The notes under the pieces: model-generated
The model's database searches: none
Told to the model about the DNA's origin: nothing
What the model saw: the letters and a program-made list of their open reading frames with translations, nothing else
In this document: positions 8,169-16,923 of the stretch, piece after piece
Position numbering within the stretch: the first letter of the stretch is position 1
Layout of the letters: every line of letters begins with the position of its first letter
Position numbers and translations under genes: made by a program
Assembly (NCBI RefSeq): GCF_000242455.2
Contig: NC_019892.1
Location: forward strand, 4,216,001-4,280,000
Reading direction: 5' to 3'
Origin: Singulisphaera acidiphila DSM 18658
Lineage (GTDB): Bacteria > Planctomycetota > Planctomycetia > Isosphaerales > Isosphaeraceae
DNA: 64,000 nt

Positions 8169-8747
8169 TCAAAAAGGAGGCGGCGGGTCAGAATCCACTT
8201 GCTCGATTTGGGGGGCGGGGGCTGATCTTGTCTCGTTGCTTGGCTCTGGTTTCACCGGTTGAAAAAGGATAACGATTACGCAGATCACAGGCAAGGCAAC
8301 GGCCAATCCGACAACAATCGGTTGTGCGGTCTCAGGCAGGGCACGGAACCAGCCGAACCGGATGACCACACGATTGAACCATGCCCAGGCTTGCCGACGG
8401 GTTTCATCGGCTTGCTTCCTCGCAAGCTCAAGTGCAGCGTCACGCTGAGCGTCGAGTTTGGCTTGCCGCTCTGCAATTAACATGTCGCGGTCAAACTGAT
8501 ATTTGCGGCGTCGCTCTTCCTCCTGTTCGGCTTCTGCGGCTTGCTCAGGAGTGATCGTCACAGCGTGGAACGGCGAAGGGGTGGCGTACGCCAGGGTTGG
8601 CAAGAGGGCTTCAATTAAGCAGCCTAGCGGCCCAAACAGGAAGCCTATCACGAACCCCTCTAACGAACTTCGCCCTTTGGCTGAGGCTATCCAACTGCCG
8701 AAGAGGGCAAACATTATCCAAAGTGCGAGTAGAAAAAGAAAAAACAT
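8169..8747 (-). CDS. Membrane protein with coiled-coil middle, unknown function
   Basis: A 192-residue protein. The start at 8747 (MFFLFLLALWIMFALFG) is chosen because AGGAG stands 9-10 nt upstream and because it begins directly with a membrane helix. Two N-terminal hydrophobic segments with a small glycine-rich turn (GFVIGFLFGPLGCLIEALL) are followed by a charged Glu/Arg/Gln-rich helical region predicted to be coiled coil, then a third hydrophobic helix (IVVGLAVALPVICVIVIL) and a Pro-rich tail. The GFLFGPLG motif recalls small phage-like or bacterial integral proteins, but no family can be named. Confidence 0.7.
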   Translation of the reverse strand: MFFLFLLALWIMFALFGSWIASAKGRSSLEGFVIGFLFGPLGCLIEALLPTLAYATPSPFHAVTITPEQAAEAEQEEERRRKYQFDRDMLIAERQAKLDAQRDAALELARKQADETRRQAWAWFNRVVIRFGWFRALPETAQPIVVGLAVALPVICVIVILFQPVKPEPSNETRSAPAPQIEQVDSDPPPPF

Positions 8748-9129
8748 CGTTCTCGACTCCTGATCGCTACTTAATCCCCAACGAACAAGGGGAACGGCAC
8801 TCATTCGCTTCGGCCGCATACGAGCTATTAAGGGTTATCTTATGAGCGAACCAAACAGGAGGTCAAGCGTTCAGTAAAATCGAGATCTGACCAATTCAGA
8901 GAGCTCGCCCCATTCGGCTTCTATCCAACGGACAGACCCTCCATGAAGGCTCTCGGCCATTGACTCGTTTTAAGAGCGGATCTTCGAGTTCGAATGGGTT
9001 AGCACTCGGAATGATAGAAATCCCTGATCTTGTTCGTTCACGCCCGCGGATCAATAATCGTGCCTGCTGACGAGGCCAGACGCCCTCGTTCGTGCCACCC
9101 CCGAATTGGTCCCGAGAGGGAGACTCGCC

Positions 9130-9816
9130 ATGAAACCACCGATCGTTGCCGCCCTAGTTGCGCTCCTCACAGCGCCGAGCCCGGCGGCCGAGGGCCCCAA
9201 GTCGCCCGCCGTGCCTCGGCCGGCGATCGTCTCTGCGTCCGAATGGGGCTCGAAGCCGCAGCCGATCCCGGACGCACGCAAGCAGACGCCGAAATACGTG
9301 ACGATCCACCATGCCGGCGTGCTCTGGGAGGCCAAGGTCGCGCCGGTCGCGTTCGTGCGGAACATGCAGTCCTGGGGCCAGAAGGAGAAGGGCTGGCCCG
9401 ATCTGCCCTACCATTTCCTCATCGCCCCCGACGGCACGATCTTCGAGGGCCGTCCACTGATCTACGAGCCCGAGTCAAATACGAAGTATCCCCTGTCGGG
9501 GAACATCGGTGTCGAGATGATGGGTAGCTTCGAGCAGCAGCGGCCCGACCCGCGTCAGATCGCGTCGTGCGTCAAACTCACGGCCTGGCTCTGCCACAGC
9601 TACGGCATCGACCTGGCACAAGTCCGCGGCCACAAAGACGCCGCGTCGGGCCAGACCGATTGCCCCGGCAAGGACTTCGACCGCTACCTGAAAGACGGCC
9701 AGTTCCGCCAGTGGGTCAAGGAGATCCTTGAAGGGAAAGCCCCCGCGATCGACCCCGGCCCGCCATTGCCCGGGGGACCGACGAAGCCGATCCCGACGAC
9801 CACCCCGGCAGGATAA
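9130..9816 (+). CDS. Secreted N-acetylmuramoyl-L-alanine amidase (PGRP/Amidase_2 type)
   Basis: A 228-residue protein; the start at 9130 follows GGGAG and opens a clear signal peptide (residues 1-20, AAxA-type cleavage region). The rest is one Amidase_2/peptidoglycan-recognition domain. Zinc ligands are visible at the TIHHAG block (His60/His61), in GHKD (His168) and as Cys178 in the TDCPG block. The YHFLIAPDGTIFEGR segment is the usual core strand. It should cleave the bond between muramic acid and L-Ala in peptidoglycan, acting outside the cytoplasmic membrane. Planctomycetes do make thin peptidoglycan, so the role may be wall remodelling or attack on other bacteria. Confidence 0.88.
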   Translation: MKPPIVAALVALLTAPSPAAEGPKSPAVPRPAIVSASEWGSKPQPIPDARKQTPKYVTIHHAGVLWEAKVAPVAFVRNMQSWGQKEKGWPDLPYHFLIAPDGTIFEGRPLIYEPESNTKYPLSGNIGVEMMGSFEQQRPDPRQIASCVKLTAWLCHSYGIDLAQVRGHKDAASGQTDCPGKDFDRYLKDGQFRQWVKEILEGKAPAIDPGPPLPGGPTKPIPTTTPAG

Positions 9817-10064
9817 AACATTCCTGATTATTGAGCCTCGACTTCACCACGAATTCGATCGAGACACCAGGTATTTCGAGGGAATCGACCGCTCTCAACA
9901 ATGATCGCTAGGGGGACAATAATTCCGGGGGTCGGATCGTCGATCGCCGGTCCCCACCGTTATCTGGCAGTAACCTCATCCTAAATGTGTGATCGCCAGT
10001 GTGGACGTCATCGTTTCAACCTTTGGAATCTTCCAAGCTTTCAAAAAGTCTCATGGGGAAAGTC

Positions 10065-10301
10065 ATGAAAATCGTCGGTGGACCGAAGCACGGTGAGGAG
10101 ATCACTTTGGGAGGGAAGCCGGGCGGAAAGGAGTTCGTGCCACCGGATGGATTCGTGATCGAGTACCACTTCACGCCGACAGGAAAAGTCGACGTCAAAT
10201 TCGGTCCCGAACCGGCCCCCAAACCATCGGTGCCGGGGCAATACGAACGCTACCAAGCGCGGGCCGGAGCATGGCACTACATCGAGGCCGAACCCGGCTG
10301 A
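10065..10301 (+). CDS. Small conserved-looking hypothetical protein
   Basis: The likely start is ATG at 10065 (MKIVGGPKHGEEI) with GGGGA upstream, giving 78 residues; two further ATGs in frame upstream (10053, 9999) are possible. The MKIVGGPxxGE opening, the central aromatic segment and the YERYQARAGAWHYIEAE ending recall small proteins often seen in planctomycetes and phages that start with a (V/L)GGPxDG(E/Q) strand. The function is unknown. It stands alone between the amidase and the DUF1559 gene. Confidence 0.6.
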   Translation: MKIVGGPKHGEEITLGGKPGGKEFVPPDGFVIEYHFTPTGKVDVKFGPEPAPKPSVPGQYERYQARAGAWHYIEAEPG

Positions 10302-10474
10302 GGCACTGAGCCCCGCTGGGATAACCACTCCCGCAGGGCTTCCTTCTTCCTGAGCCGCCGGGCATCGACGACGGCTCGCCCCACCCATCCCATCGCTTCG
10401 TCCTTTTTTTTCTCTCCTGGAAAGTCCGGGCAGCCCGGTTGACATCGGAGAAGCCATTCTGCTACTCTCCCTTC

Positions 10475-10495
10475 AACTGAGACTGGGTCTCAGTT
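10475..10495. repeat. Perfect 9-bp hairpin
   Basis: AACTGAGAC (10475-10483) and GTCTCAGTT (10487-10495) are perfect reverse complements around a 3-nt loop, within the 360-nt gap between the small gene ending at 10301 and the DUF1559 gene. No other feature was seen in that gap. It could end the upstream transcript or act on the DUF1559 message. Confidence 0.45.
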
Positions 10496-10662
10496 TCAAA
10501 GACTCGAGATGGTCCCTCCAGTCGTTGGTGAAAAAGACGGGCGCCTGAGGACTTGCTCCGAAGCGGAGCGATGCTCTTCCGGGCCATTCCCTCCCTTGGG
10601 TCTTTATTTCACAGCGATGGTGCCGTTGCAAAAAAGCAAGGCACCTTGGGAAAGGCATCGGG

Positions 10663-11691
10663 GTGATGATGGGTTGCCGGTTCCGTCCTGAACGGAAGGG
10701 GAAATGTCAGGCTGCGTTCACGCTGATTGAGCTGCTGGTCGTGATTGCGATCATTGCTGTTTTGGTCGGACTTTTGCTGCCCGCGGTGCAAGCGGCGCGC
10801 GAGTCGGCCAGGCGCATGCAGTGCACAAACCAGATGAAGCAGATCGGCCTGGGCATGCATAACTTCAACAACACCTACGAACGGTTCCCACCGGGCGAGG
10901 TTTCCACGACGGCCGTGAACATGGAGCGGTACGGGCCCTGGCCGGCCCACGAGTCAGCCATGCATCAGGTGCCAGGCATCCTGATGTTGCCTTATCTGGA
11001 AGAGTCGAATGTGGCGAACCTCTGGGAGCAGTTTCGCCAGCACAAGCTCAACGGAGGGGCAGGGTCGCAGGATACCTGGCCGGCTCCACTCCGGGAGGCG
11101 CTGGCTGCGCAGCCGGTGAATCACTTGAACTGCCCCTCCAGCACAACGCCCCACGTTTTCGAGTGGGACGGTGGGACCTATTTCACGTCGTCGACGACCT
11201 ACGGCTTCAACTGGGGCACGACGATGAAAGGGGCGGTGGATGCCAATGGAGCTTATGTCAAGGACGGCATCTTCCACACCAACTCACGAACGACCTTCGC
11301 CAACATCACCGATGGCTCTTCGAACACGATGCTGGTGGGTGAGCGCGATATCAGCGAACGAAACTGGGACGCAGTCTATGGCAGTACCGCGTACCGCGAC
11401 CTGAGCGCCTGGGCCCAGGTCGGCAAGGGATTTGGCTGGACGTCGGGATTGACCTACGCCCCGCTGAATTATTCATTCCCGGGCTCGGTCCGACTCAACC
11501 CGCCAACCGGGGCCGTTCAGACCGAGATGGTGAACAAACGAATCCACGCCTTTGGATCACAGCATGTTGGGGGCGCCAACTTCGCGTTTAGCGATGGCAG
11601 CGTGCGATTCCTCAAGAACAGCATCAATTTCGCGATTTACCAGGCCCTCTCCACCCGCGCGAAAGGGGAGATCATCAGTGGAAACGATTGA
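10663..11691 (+). CDS. DUF1559 protein with type IV pilin-like N-terminus
   Basis: A 342-residue protein. Residues 15-45 hold the prepilin-type cleavage/methylation motif (AFTLIELLVVIAIIAVLVGL), immediately followed by the invariant LLPAVQAARESARRMQCxNxMKQIGLGMHNF block of DUF1559. Near the end is the typical HVGGANFAFSDGSVRFL block. This family is massively expanded in planctomycetes and is thought to be processed like pseudopilins and surface-located; individual roles are unknown. Two adjacent ATGs (10663, 10666) are possible starts. Its last 14 nt overlap the PepSY gene, suggesting coupled expression, and a PilT-type ATPase is encoded about 17 kb away. Confidence 0.92.
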   Translation: MMMGCRFRPERKGKCQAAFTLIELLVVIAIIAVLVGLLLPAVQAARESARRMQCTNQMKQIGLGMHNFNNTYERFPPGEVSTTAVNMERYGPWPAHESAMHQVPGILMLPYLEESNVANLWEQFRQHKLNGGAGSQDTWPAPLREALAAQPVNHLNCPSSTTPHVFEWDGGTYFTSSTTYGFNWGTTMKGAVDANGAYVKDGIFHTNSRTTFANITDGSSNTMLVGERDISERNWDAVYGSTAYRDLSAWAQVGKGFGWTSGLTYAPLNYSFPGSVRLNPPTGAVQTEMVNKRIHAFGSQHVGGANFAFSDGSVRFLKNSINFAIYQALSTRAKGEIISGND

Positions 11692-13246
11692 TTCACTGAC
11701 TTCGGGAGTGGCAACGGCTCCCGCGCCGACTCCTGCGCTCGAGGTGGCCTCCGCTCAGGCCGGCCTGAAAAAAAGGGCGAGTAGGGCCATCCGCCCCCGG
11801 GTTCAGGAGAGCCTGTTCCGCGTGATCTGGCGCTGGCATTTTTACGCGGGGATGATTATTGCCCCGGTGCTGATCGTCATGTCCATCACGGGCGGAATTT
11901 ATGTTTTCAGGAGCGAGATCGAGGAGTTTGCCAAAGGCGATCTCCTGTTCGTGAAACCACAGGTGACGCGCGTCGGTTACCAGACGCAGATTGATGCGGC
12001 GCTCGCGGCCAACCCGGGATTCGTGCCCTCCCGGATCCAGATTCACAACCAGGCGAATCGGGCGACGCTCATCACACTCAGTCCAGCGGGCCAAAAAGGG
12101 CCGCCGTCTCGTGAGAGTGCCCGTCGGAACGTCATCGTCAGCGTCAATCCTTACGATGGCAAGGTGGTCGGGGTTCAGGCGGGAGACTCGCGGCTCAACA
12201 TCTTCTTCCAGACCATCCTGACGATCCATCGCACGCTCTGGGCCGGCACCACGGGGCGAGTCATCACCGAGCTGACGACGAGTTGGGGGCTCGTGCTGCT
12301 CGTCACCGGCTTATACCTCTGGTGGCCCCGAAAGAAGGCCAAGGCGGCCGGAGTCTGGACGCTCCGCTGGAAGACGAAGCTGTACACGGTGCTCCGCGAC
12401 TTACATTCCGTCGGCGGAATCTACCTGCTCCCGATCTGTTTCACGATCGTGGCCACGGGCATGTTCTACACACTGACCGTGGGCACCGTCATCCACCAGG
12501 CAGCCGAGGCCTGGGTCGGTGAAGGGGAAGAACCGCGGAGCAGTGAGAAAGGGGCTCCAAAAGGCGAACGCTCCCAAGCGGGCACGGGCAAGCGTCCGAA
12601 GCTGGCTTCAAGGGCTGCAACCGAGCGAGCAGCAGGTGAGGCCCGTACCTTGCAGGCGGCGGCAGGGCCCAAAGCCCTTCCTCTGGATGACCTCCTTGCG
12701 ATTATGAAGAAGCAGTATCCCGATCGCATCCTGTTCGCCACGCTCGGGACCGGCGGACGCGGCCGGCGCCGCACACCGGACAGACCGGCGCCCCAGAACG
12801 CGATGCAGATCAGCGCGGGGAATGACTTCAACCGGACATATGGTCCGATCATCAGCGCTGAGGTCACCCTCGACAAGAGTAACGGGAAGGTTCTCAAGCG
12901 CGAGCTCAACTCCGAAAAAGCGTTCTTCTGGCACGCGTGGACCTACCCGCTCCACGTCGGCAGCTTCTGGGGACTGGCGACCAAGATCCCCTGGTTCATC
13001 GCCTGCGTCGTGCTAACCATCCTGCCGGTGACCGGACTCTGGATGTGGTGGGAGCGACGGCCCCAAGGGAAGCTCGGCCTCCCGCGCAAGCCAGAGGTTC
13101 GCATGCCTTGGTGGTTGGGCACGTTGATCGGCGTTCTCTGCGTCGTGCTCCCGATGATGGGAGCGAGCGTCGTACTCATCCTGATCGGGGAAGGGATCGC
13201 GCGACTGGTACGGCGGTTCCGCCGACCGGCCATGGCAACCGTCTGA
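11678..13246 (+). CDS. PepSY-associated transmembrane protein
   Basis: A 522-residue membrane protein. The frame is open from 11552, but the preferred start is GTG at 11678, which follows GGGGAG, overlaps the DUF1559 stop by 14 nt and leaves a short cytoplasmic tail. Membrane helices lie at about residues 55-80 (AGMIIAPVLIVMSITGGIYVF), 200-225, 265-290 and two near the C-terminus. PepSY-like periplasmic segments lie between them (residues about 90-180 and 340-440), the second preceded by a low-complexity Lys/Ala/Gly linker. Family members are often linked to iron or haem uptake and reductive periplasmic functions; no such partner is seen here, only DUF1559. Confidence 0.85.
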   Translation: METIDSLTSGVATAPAPTPALEVASAQAGLKKRASRAIRPRVQESLFRVIWRWHFYAGMIIAPVLIVMSITGGIYVFRSEIEEFAKGDLLFVKPQVTRVGYQTQIDAALAANPGFVPSRIQIHNQANRATLITLSPAGQKGPPSRESARRNVIVSVNPYDGKVVGVQAGDSRLNIFFQTILTIHRTLWAGTTGRVITELTTSWGLVLLVTGLYLWWPRKKAKAAGVWTLRWKTKLYTVLRDLHSVGGIYLLPICFTIVATGMFYTLTVGTVIHQAAEAWVGEGEEPRSSEKGAPKGERSQAGTGKRPKLASRAATERAAGEARTLQAAAGPKALPLDDLLAIMKKQYPDRILFATLGTGGRGRRRTPDRPAPQNAMQISAGNDFNRTYGPIISAEVTLDKSNGKVLKRELNSEKAFFWHAWTYPLHVGSFWGLATKIPWFIACVVLTILPVTGLWMWWERRPQGKLGLPRKPEVRMPWWLGTLIGVLCVVLPMMGASVVLILIGEGIARLVRRFRRPAMATV

Positions 13247-13269
13247 CCGTGCAAAAAAGGTCGGCTCAC

Positions 13270-13388
13270 GAATGGCCACGGTGGCTTGCGACCGGGGTAT
13301 CACACCGGTGGAAGGTTGATTCGTAGATGGCTCCGCGATCGCCTTTTGTCGCGGTGTGACCCCGGTTGCAAACCACCGTGGCCACTCC
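13270..13388. repeat. Long inverted-repeat element (MITE- or REP-like)
   Basis: The left arm (about 13271-13307) and right arm (about 13351-13388) are near-perfect reverse complements over roughly 37 nt: both contain GTGGCCACGGTGG-like and ACCGGGGT...CACACCG blocks with a few mismatches and one 1-nt offset. The 43-nt centre is unrelated. The structure would fold into a large hairpin. It fills most of the gap between the PepSY gene and a lipoprotein gene and encodes nothing. It may be a non-autonomous mobile element or a dispersed planctomycete repeat. Confidence 0.75.
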
Positions 13389-13472
13389 AATTCCACCACG
13401 TCCGCATAGTAACCGGGGCCGGATTCCTAAAGATTCCACGTCAGCTCATAATAAGTAAGGCAAAGCGCAGTC

Positions 13473-14330
13473 ATGCCCTCAAATTTCCGCTCCATGCCGT
13501 TCGTGGCCTTCGTGTCGATTTCTCTGGCGGTCGGCTGCTCGGGGACCGGTTTGCCGGACATGGGGCAAGTGACCGGGGTCATCCTGCTCGATGAAAAACC
13601 GCTCGACGCGGTTGAGGTCGTCTTGGTTCCCGAGGCGAACCAAGGGTCGGCGGCGGGCCCGCAAGCCAGTGGATTCTCGGATCAGGAGGGACGGTTTCAG
13701 CCCCAGACAAACCTGGACGGAACCGCGCACAACGCCGTTGTGGTGGGAACGTATCGGGTGGTCCTTCGGGATCTCAAAGCGATGACGACCGCCGCCCCTG
13801 ATCCGAAGCAGGAGTACGCGGGTGAAGCCGCCGGACACGCTCCCAAGCCACGCTTCTCTCCGCGATTCGCAGACCTGCAATCCTCCCCCTTCGGAGCCGT
13901 GATCATCGGTCCGGGGGCCCATGAGTTGATACTCGAGCTGAACTCCAAAACCAAGGCCGGCAAGGCGTCCGTCAACCCCGCCCCCCTGGCGGTTCCGCAT
14001 CAGCGAGTTGACGGACACCTTCTTGGGGATTCAGTTGGCGGCAGGGGCCTGGAGCCGGCTCGGGCGCGTGGCTGCGGTCTGCTCCGGTTCGATTGGGGTC
14101 GGCGCCTGGCCGGGCTCAGGGCGATAACGAATCACGACCAGTTCCTCACTTCGGACTTCACCGAAACCGAGAACCTTCCCCGGTTTAACGACGCCTCCGA
14201 GGCTGACGATCAAGGCCCCGTCCGTGGGAATCAGCCATTCGCCGTCGACCCTGGCGGAGTCGACCACCGGGATCTGGATCGTTCCGCCAAGACTCGCGGC
14301 CCGAGGCTGAGCAAGCCGGTTCACGCCTGA
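13473..14330 (+). CDS. Lipoprotein, carboxypeptidase-regulatory-like, with suspicious C-terminal read-through
   Basis: The ORF is 285 codons. Residues 1-24 form a lipoprotein signal (hydrophobic core, lipobox AVGC). Residues 30-160 (GQVTGVILLDEKPLDAVEVVLVPE, VVGTYRVVLRD, SPFGAVIIGPGAHELILEL) look like the small Ig-like carboxypeptidase regulatory domain proteins that planctomycetes often place near DUF1559 genes. Such proteins normally end shortly after this block, at about 13955. Here the frame continues for 125 more codons, of which the last 100 lie antisense to the next gene (14031-14957). A C6 run at 13981-13986 sits just before the shift point: in the -1 frame a TGA occurs at 14009-14011, exactly in the intergenic gap. 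The original stop was therefore probably lost by a one-base deletion, or the base is a sequencing error. Confidence 0.7.
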   Translation: MPSNFRSMPFVAFVSISLAVGCSGTGLPDMGQVTGVILLDEKPLDAVEVVLVPEANQGSAAGPQASGFSDQEGRFQPQTNLDGTAHNAVVVGTYRVVLRDLKAMTTAAPDPKQEYAGEAAGHAPKPRFSPRFADLQSSPFGAVIIGPGAHELILELNSKTKAGKASVNPAPLAVPHQRVDGHLLGDSVGGRGLEPARARGCGLLRFDWGRRLAGLRAITNHDQFLTSDFTETENLPRFNDASEADDQGPVRGNQPFAVDPGGVDHRDLDRSAKTRGPRLSKPVHA

Positions 14331-14957
14331 GGCAAGGAGGCCCTTCGGCTCGACCTTGTCGTTCTCGATTGGGGTGACCATTTCGCGATATTGGGATGTC
14401 TGGAAGGCCAGGATTCGGTCACGCTCGAGGACGAAGCGTGCGCGGAGACCTTGCTCTTCGACCTTGCCAAGCGAGAGGCGCGCACGGACGCCGTTGTGGA
14501 GCCGATCAATCTCGGGCTTGAACGCCAACTTACTCGCTTTATTGGGCGGACCATCGGCAACCCGCTCGAGGTGGGCCACATAATAAATGGACTCCCCGTG
14601 GGCCAGGCTGACCTCGCCGCTCGCCGGGGTCGTGACCTTCGGCGATTGGAGGATGTTGCACTTCGGGTCCGACTGACAGAAGGTCATCCACTCGGACAAA
14701 GTCGCCGCATCGGCCGCCCAGACCGAAGCGCCTCCCTGCCGGGCAACCGGAGTGAGTTGAGGGCCGAACTTGCCACGCCAGTCGAGTCCCGCGATCGTGA
14801 CATAGTGGACTTCATAAGAGATCATCGGCCCGGTCGCGGCCGCCGCCCCCTCGATCCGCCGAGCCTCGATTCCCGGGGCAACCGAAAGATCGTTCGGCGT
14901 TGGGGAGCCATCTTCCCCGCTCAAGGCCACGGACAGAAGCGCAAGCCATACGTGCAT
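14031..14957 (-). CDS. Secreted hypothetical protein with a secretin-like strand pattern
   Basis: A 308-residue protein with a short signal peptide (MHVWLALLSVALSGEDG). Residues about 45-130 contain ISYEVHYVTIAG and CNILQSPKVTTPASGEVSLAHGES. This resembles the xxSPKVTTxxGxxA block of bacterial secretin and related outer-membrane proteins, but the full secretin barrel is absent. The C-terminal third (GGTIQIPVVDSARVDGEWLIPTDGALIVSLGG) is beta-rich. The tail is Pro/Ala-rich. The function is unknown; an outer-membrane or periplasmic place is inferred from the signal peptide only. Its 3' end is overlapped by the read-through of the neighbouring lipoprotein ORF. Confidence 0.7.
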   Translation of the reverse strand: MHVWLALLSVALSGEDGSPTPNDLSVAPGIEARRIEGAAAATGPMISYEVHYVTIAGLDWRGKFGPQLTPVARQGGASVWAADAATLSEWMTFCQSDPKCNILQSPKVTTPASGEVSLAHGESIYYVAHLERVADGPPNKASKLAFKPEIDRLHNGVRARLSLGKVEEQGLRARFVLERDRILAFQTSQYREMVTPIENDKVEPKGLLASGVNRLAQPRAASLGGTIQIPVVDSARVDGEWLIPTDGALIVSLGGVVKPGKVLGFGEVRSEELVVIRYRPEPGQAPTPIEPEQTAATRPSRLQAPAAN

Positions 14958-15350
14958 CGATCAACCTCGATTTTTTGGAGGGTCGGGTCTCGGGCGTAGG
15001 GGGAGCGAAGAGATGTGGTGATGCGAATCGGCGGAAGTGATTTCGGGCGGGCCGGATTATGGGGCGATGCCGTTTGACCGTCAAGAGCGATCGGGAGAAT
15101 CCATGGTTCAGAACGATTGAATGGCCAGCAAGTCGTCCTGCATTTTCAAGCGATTTTCAGACACAATCAAGAATGCGGGCGGGGTGCCCGCGGTCCCAGG
15201 AGATGCAGCCGAGGTGATCACTGCGATTGCGGGTCGTGACACACAGCTTCGCCTTGCGCACGCACTCATCAGCGGTGAGGATCTCATCGCGATATTACCA
15301 GCACTCCACACCATTGCCGTAATAAGGTTGGGTGGCCGGGCGATGGCAGA
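14958..15350. other. Intergenic, no convincing gene
   Basis: Short frames exist on both strands around 15108-15414, but none has a clear ribosome site or a family resemblance. The segment 15176-15202 (GCGGGC ... GCCCGC with a following GGTCCCAGG) is a small GC-rich inverted repeat of the kind often dispersed between planctomycete genes. Confidence 0.35.
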
Positions 15351-15815
15351 TCAACTTCGCGTGTTGGTGACGAGTTGGCGTATGCGGATCAGTTTTCCCT
15401 CACTAAAGGTATGAAACTGAACCCATTGGATGTCGTAGTCTTGCCCTGTCGCTTTGTAACGGCCTCGCTCATTTCCACTGGCGACCACCGTATCCCCCTG
15501 GGCGATCACCGACTGCAACTCGGGACACTGCTCCTCCACCGTGGCGAAATTGTTCCGCACAGCTTCAACCACCTGCTGGCGGCCCCGCCACGAGCCGAGG
15601 TATGGAACGGTCAACGGCCCGTGGATCTCGAGGTCGACGTCCTCCGCGAGCATGTCCGCAAAGGCCGCGAGATCCCCCTGGGCGATCGCCTGATAAACCG
15701 ATTGCAGGTGCAATACGTTATCAGACTCGACATCCTTAGCCATCGCATTGGAATCTCCCTCGCGGAAGGCTTGGGGTAACCGGTTGGCAAAATCCATGAT
15801 CACCATTTCACTCAT
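15351..15815 (-). CDS. SnoaL-like (NTF2-fold) domain protein
   Basis: A 154-residue protein; the start at 15815 follows GAGGGG, and a second in-frame ATG (MAKDVESDN) would leave the domain intact. From about residue 30 it has the SnoaL/NTF2-like pattern: an initial helix (LQSVYQAIAQGDLAAFADMLAEDVDLEIHG split across strand and helix), the SWRGRQQVVEAVRNNF helix, then VIAQGDTVVASGNERGRYKATG and WVQFHTFSEGKLIRIRQL strands. The fold holds small hydrophobic ligands; members act as isomerases, hydrolases, or as sensors when fused to sigma factors. No substrate is indicated. It appears monocistronic. Confidence 0.85.
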   Translation of the reverse strand: MSEMVIMDFANRLPQAFREGDSNAMAKDVESDNVLHLQSVYQAIAQGDLAAFADMLAEDVDLEIHGPLTVPYLGSWRGRQQVVEAVRNNFATVEEQCPELQSVIAQGDTVVASGNERGRYKATGQDYDIQWVQFHTFSEGKLIRIRQLVTNTRS

Positions 15816-16143
15816 AAGTTCGTCCCCTCGCAATTTCAACAACGATCGGGCGACTTGTCTCTCCCCGAATTCCCCCAACAAGACCCATTGTCCTTCGTCG
15901 GTAATTTACAAGGCCGAACCGGCGGACGCCACCTTTCCTTTCGCAAGATCCGCACGATTGCCAAGGCCGAAAGCGTGATCGCGCGGGCGGAGCCTCTGGC
16001 TCAGCCAACGCACGAGCGGCCGGCGAAAACGCTCCGCGTCGGCGCTCACGAAACACACGTCGATCCGGGCGAACAAACCAAAGAGAGAAGGCACCCGTCG
16101 CCGGGTCCCTCGGGAAGTCATTTGCCGGGTTCAATACGAATCG

Positions 16144-16500
16144 TTACTTTGTGCCTGGAACCGTCGGCTTTAGGGATTTCTCATACCCAAGCTTCGTGAG
16201 CACCTCGAGGGTCTCACTCCAAGTCGGAAACATTCGCCCGCTCGCCTGCTTATACGCCTGCATCGCCAGCATGAATTCGAGTTGGGCCGGGGAATAGTCG
16301 AGTTCGCTGGTGCAAGGATCGACGGAACGCCGGCGGGTGCCGGTGGCCCGAGCCTGGCTCGCCCGATATGCCCGAGCGGTCGCCTTACGATCATCCCAGT
16401 CCTGGGGAAGCTTCGACCCCAGCGGATCGTCAAGGCGATCACGGGATGGATCGTCGCTAGGCAAGAACCCGGGCTTGTGGGTGTCGATTATTCTGGGCAT
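16144..16500 (-). CDS. Small hypothetical protein
   Basis: A 118-residue hydrophilic protein with a strong AGGAGGGG ribosome site before the ATG at 16500. The first 50 residues are Asp/Arg/Pro-rich and disordered in appearance; the C-terminal half (LDYSPAQLEFMLAMQAYKQ, TWSETLEVLTKLGYEK) forms two likely helices and has a pattern seen in short planctomycete proteins of unknown role. No membrane segment or metal motif was seen. Confidence 0.7.
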   Translation of the reverse strand: MPRIIDTHKPGFLPSDDPSRDRLDDPLGSKLPQDWDDRKATARAYRASQARATGTRRRSVDPCTSELDYSPAQLEFMLAMQAYKQASGRMFPTWSETLEVLTKLGYEKSLKPTVPGTK

Positions 16501-16923
16501 GGACCCCTCCTTTTTTTAGAATTGCGCCGACCGCGTGATGACGGTATCACTGGGACGTCCCCTTCCCATATCGCCTGACGCTCCGCGAATCCGCAGCAGC
16601 CAAGCTCCGTCCCTGCTGGAATACCAATGGCATCAGATGACTACCAAGCAACGGGTATGCCGCCCGAACGACTTCAACGACCGTTACGTATTAAATGGTG
16701 ACAACGGTCAACACTTCTGAGGAGATCACACCTGCCAGGGAAGGAATTTTCCACGATTCATGGCCGCGACGGAGCGTATTCACGGAGTATCGCGGAAGGA
16801 CGATCCGATCAGCACCAAGCATATTTCTGCACAGCGTTGGCCCAACTCAATCCCAGGCCTTGCTCGGTCACCGCGGGGCACCAAGAATTCTCGATTTTTT
16901 ACGATTCAACAATCACCTGCAAT

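Noticed and set aside
13473..14330. Programmed frameshift in the lipoprotein gene
   Set aside because: A C6 run and an alternative stop fit, but no stimulatory structure is seen and a simple one-base deletion or read error is the more economical explanation.
15108..15414. Short ORFs on both strands around 15.1-15.4 kb
   Set aside because: Neither has a ribosome site or family pattern; part of the plus frame (GGVPAVPG) looks like a translated dispersed repeat.
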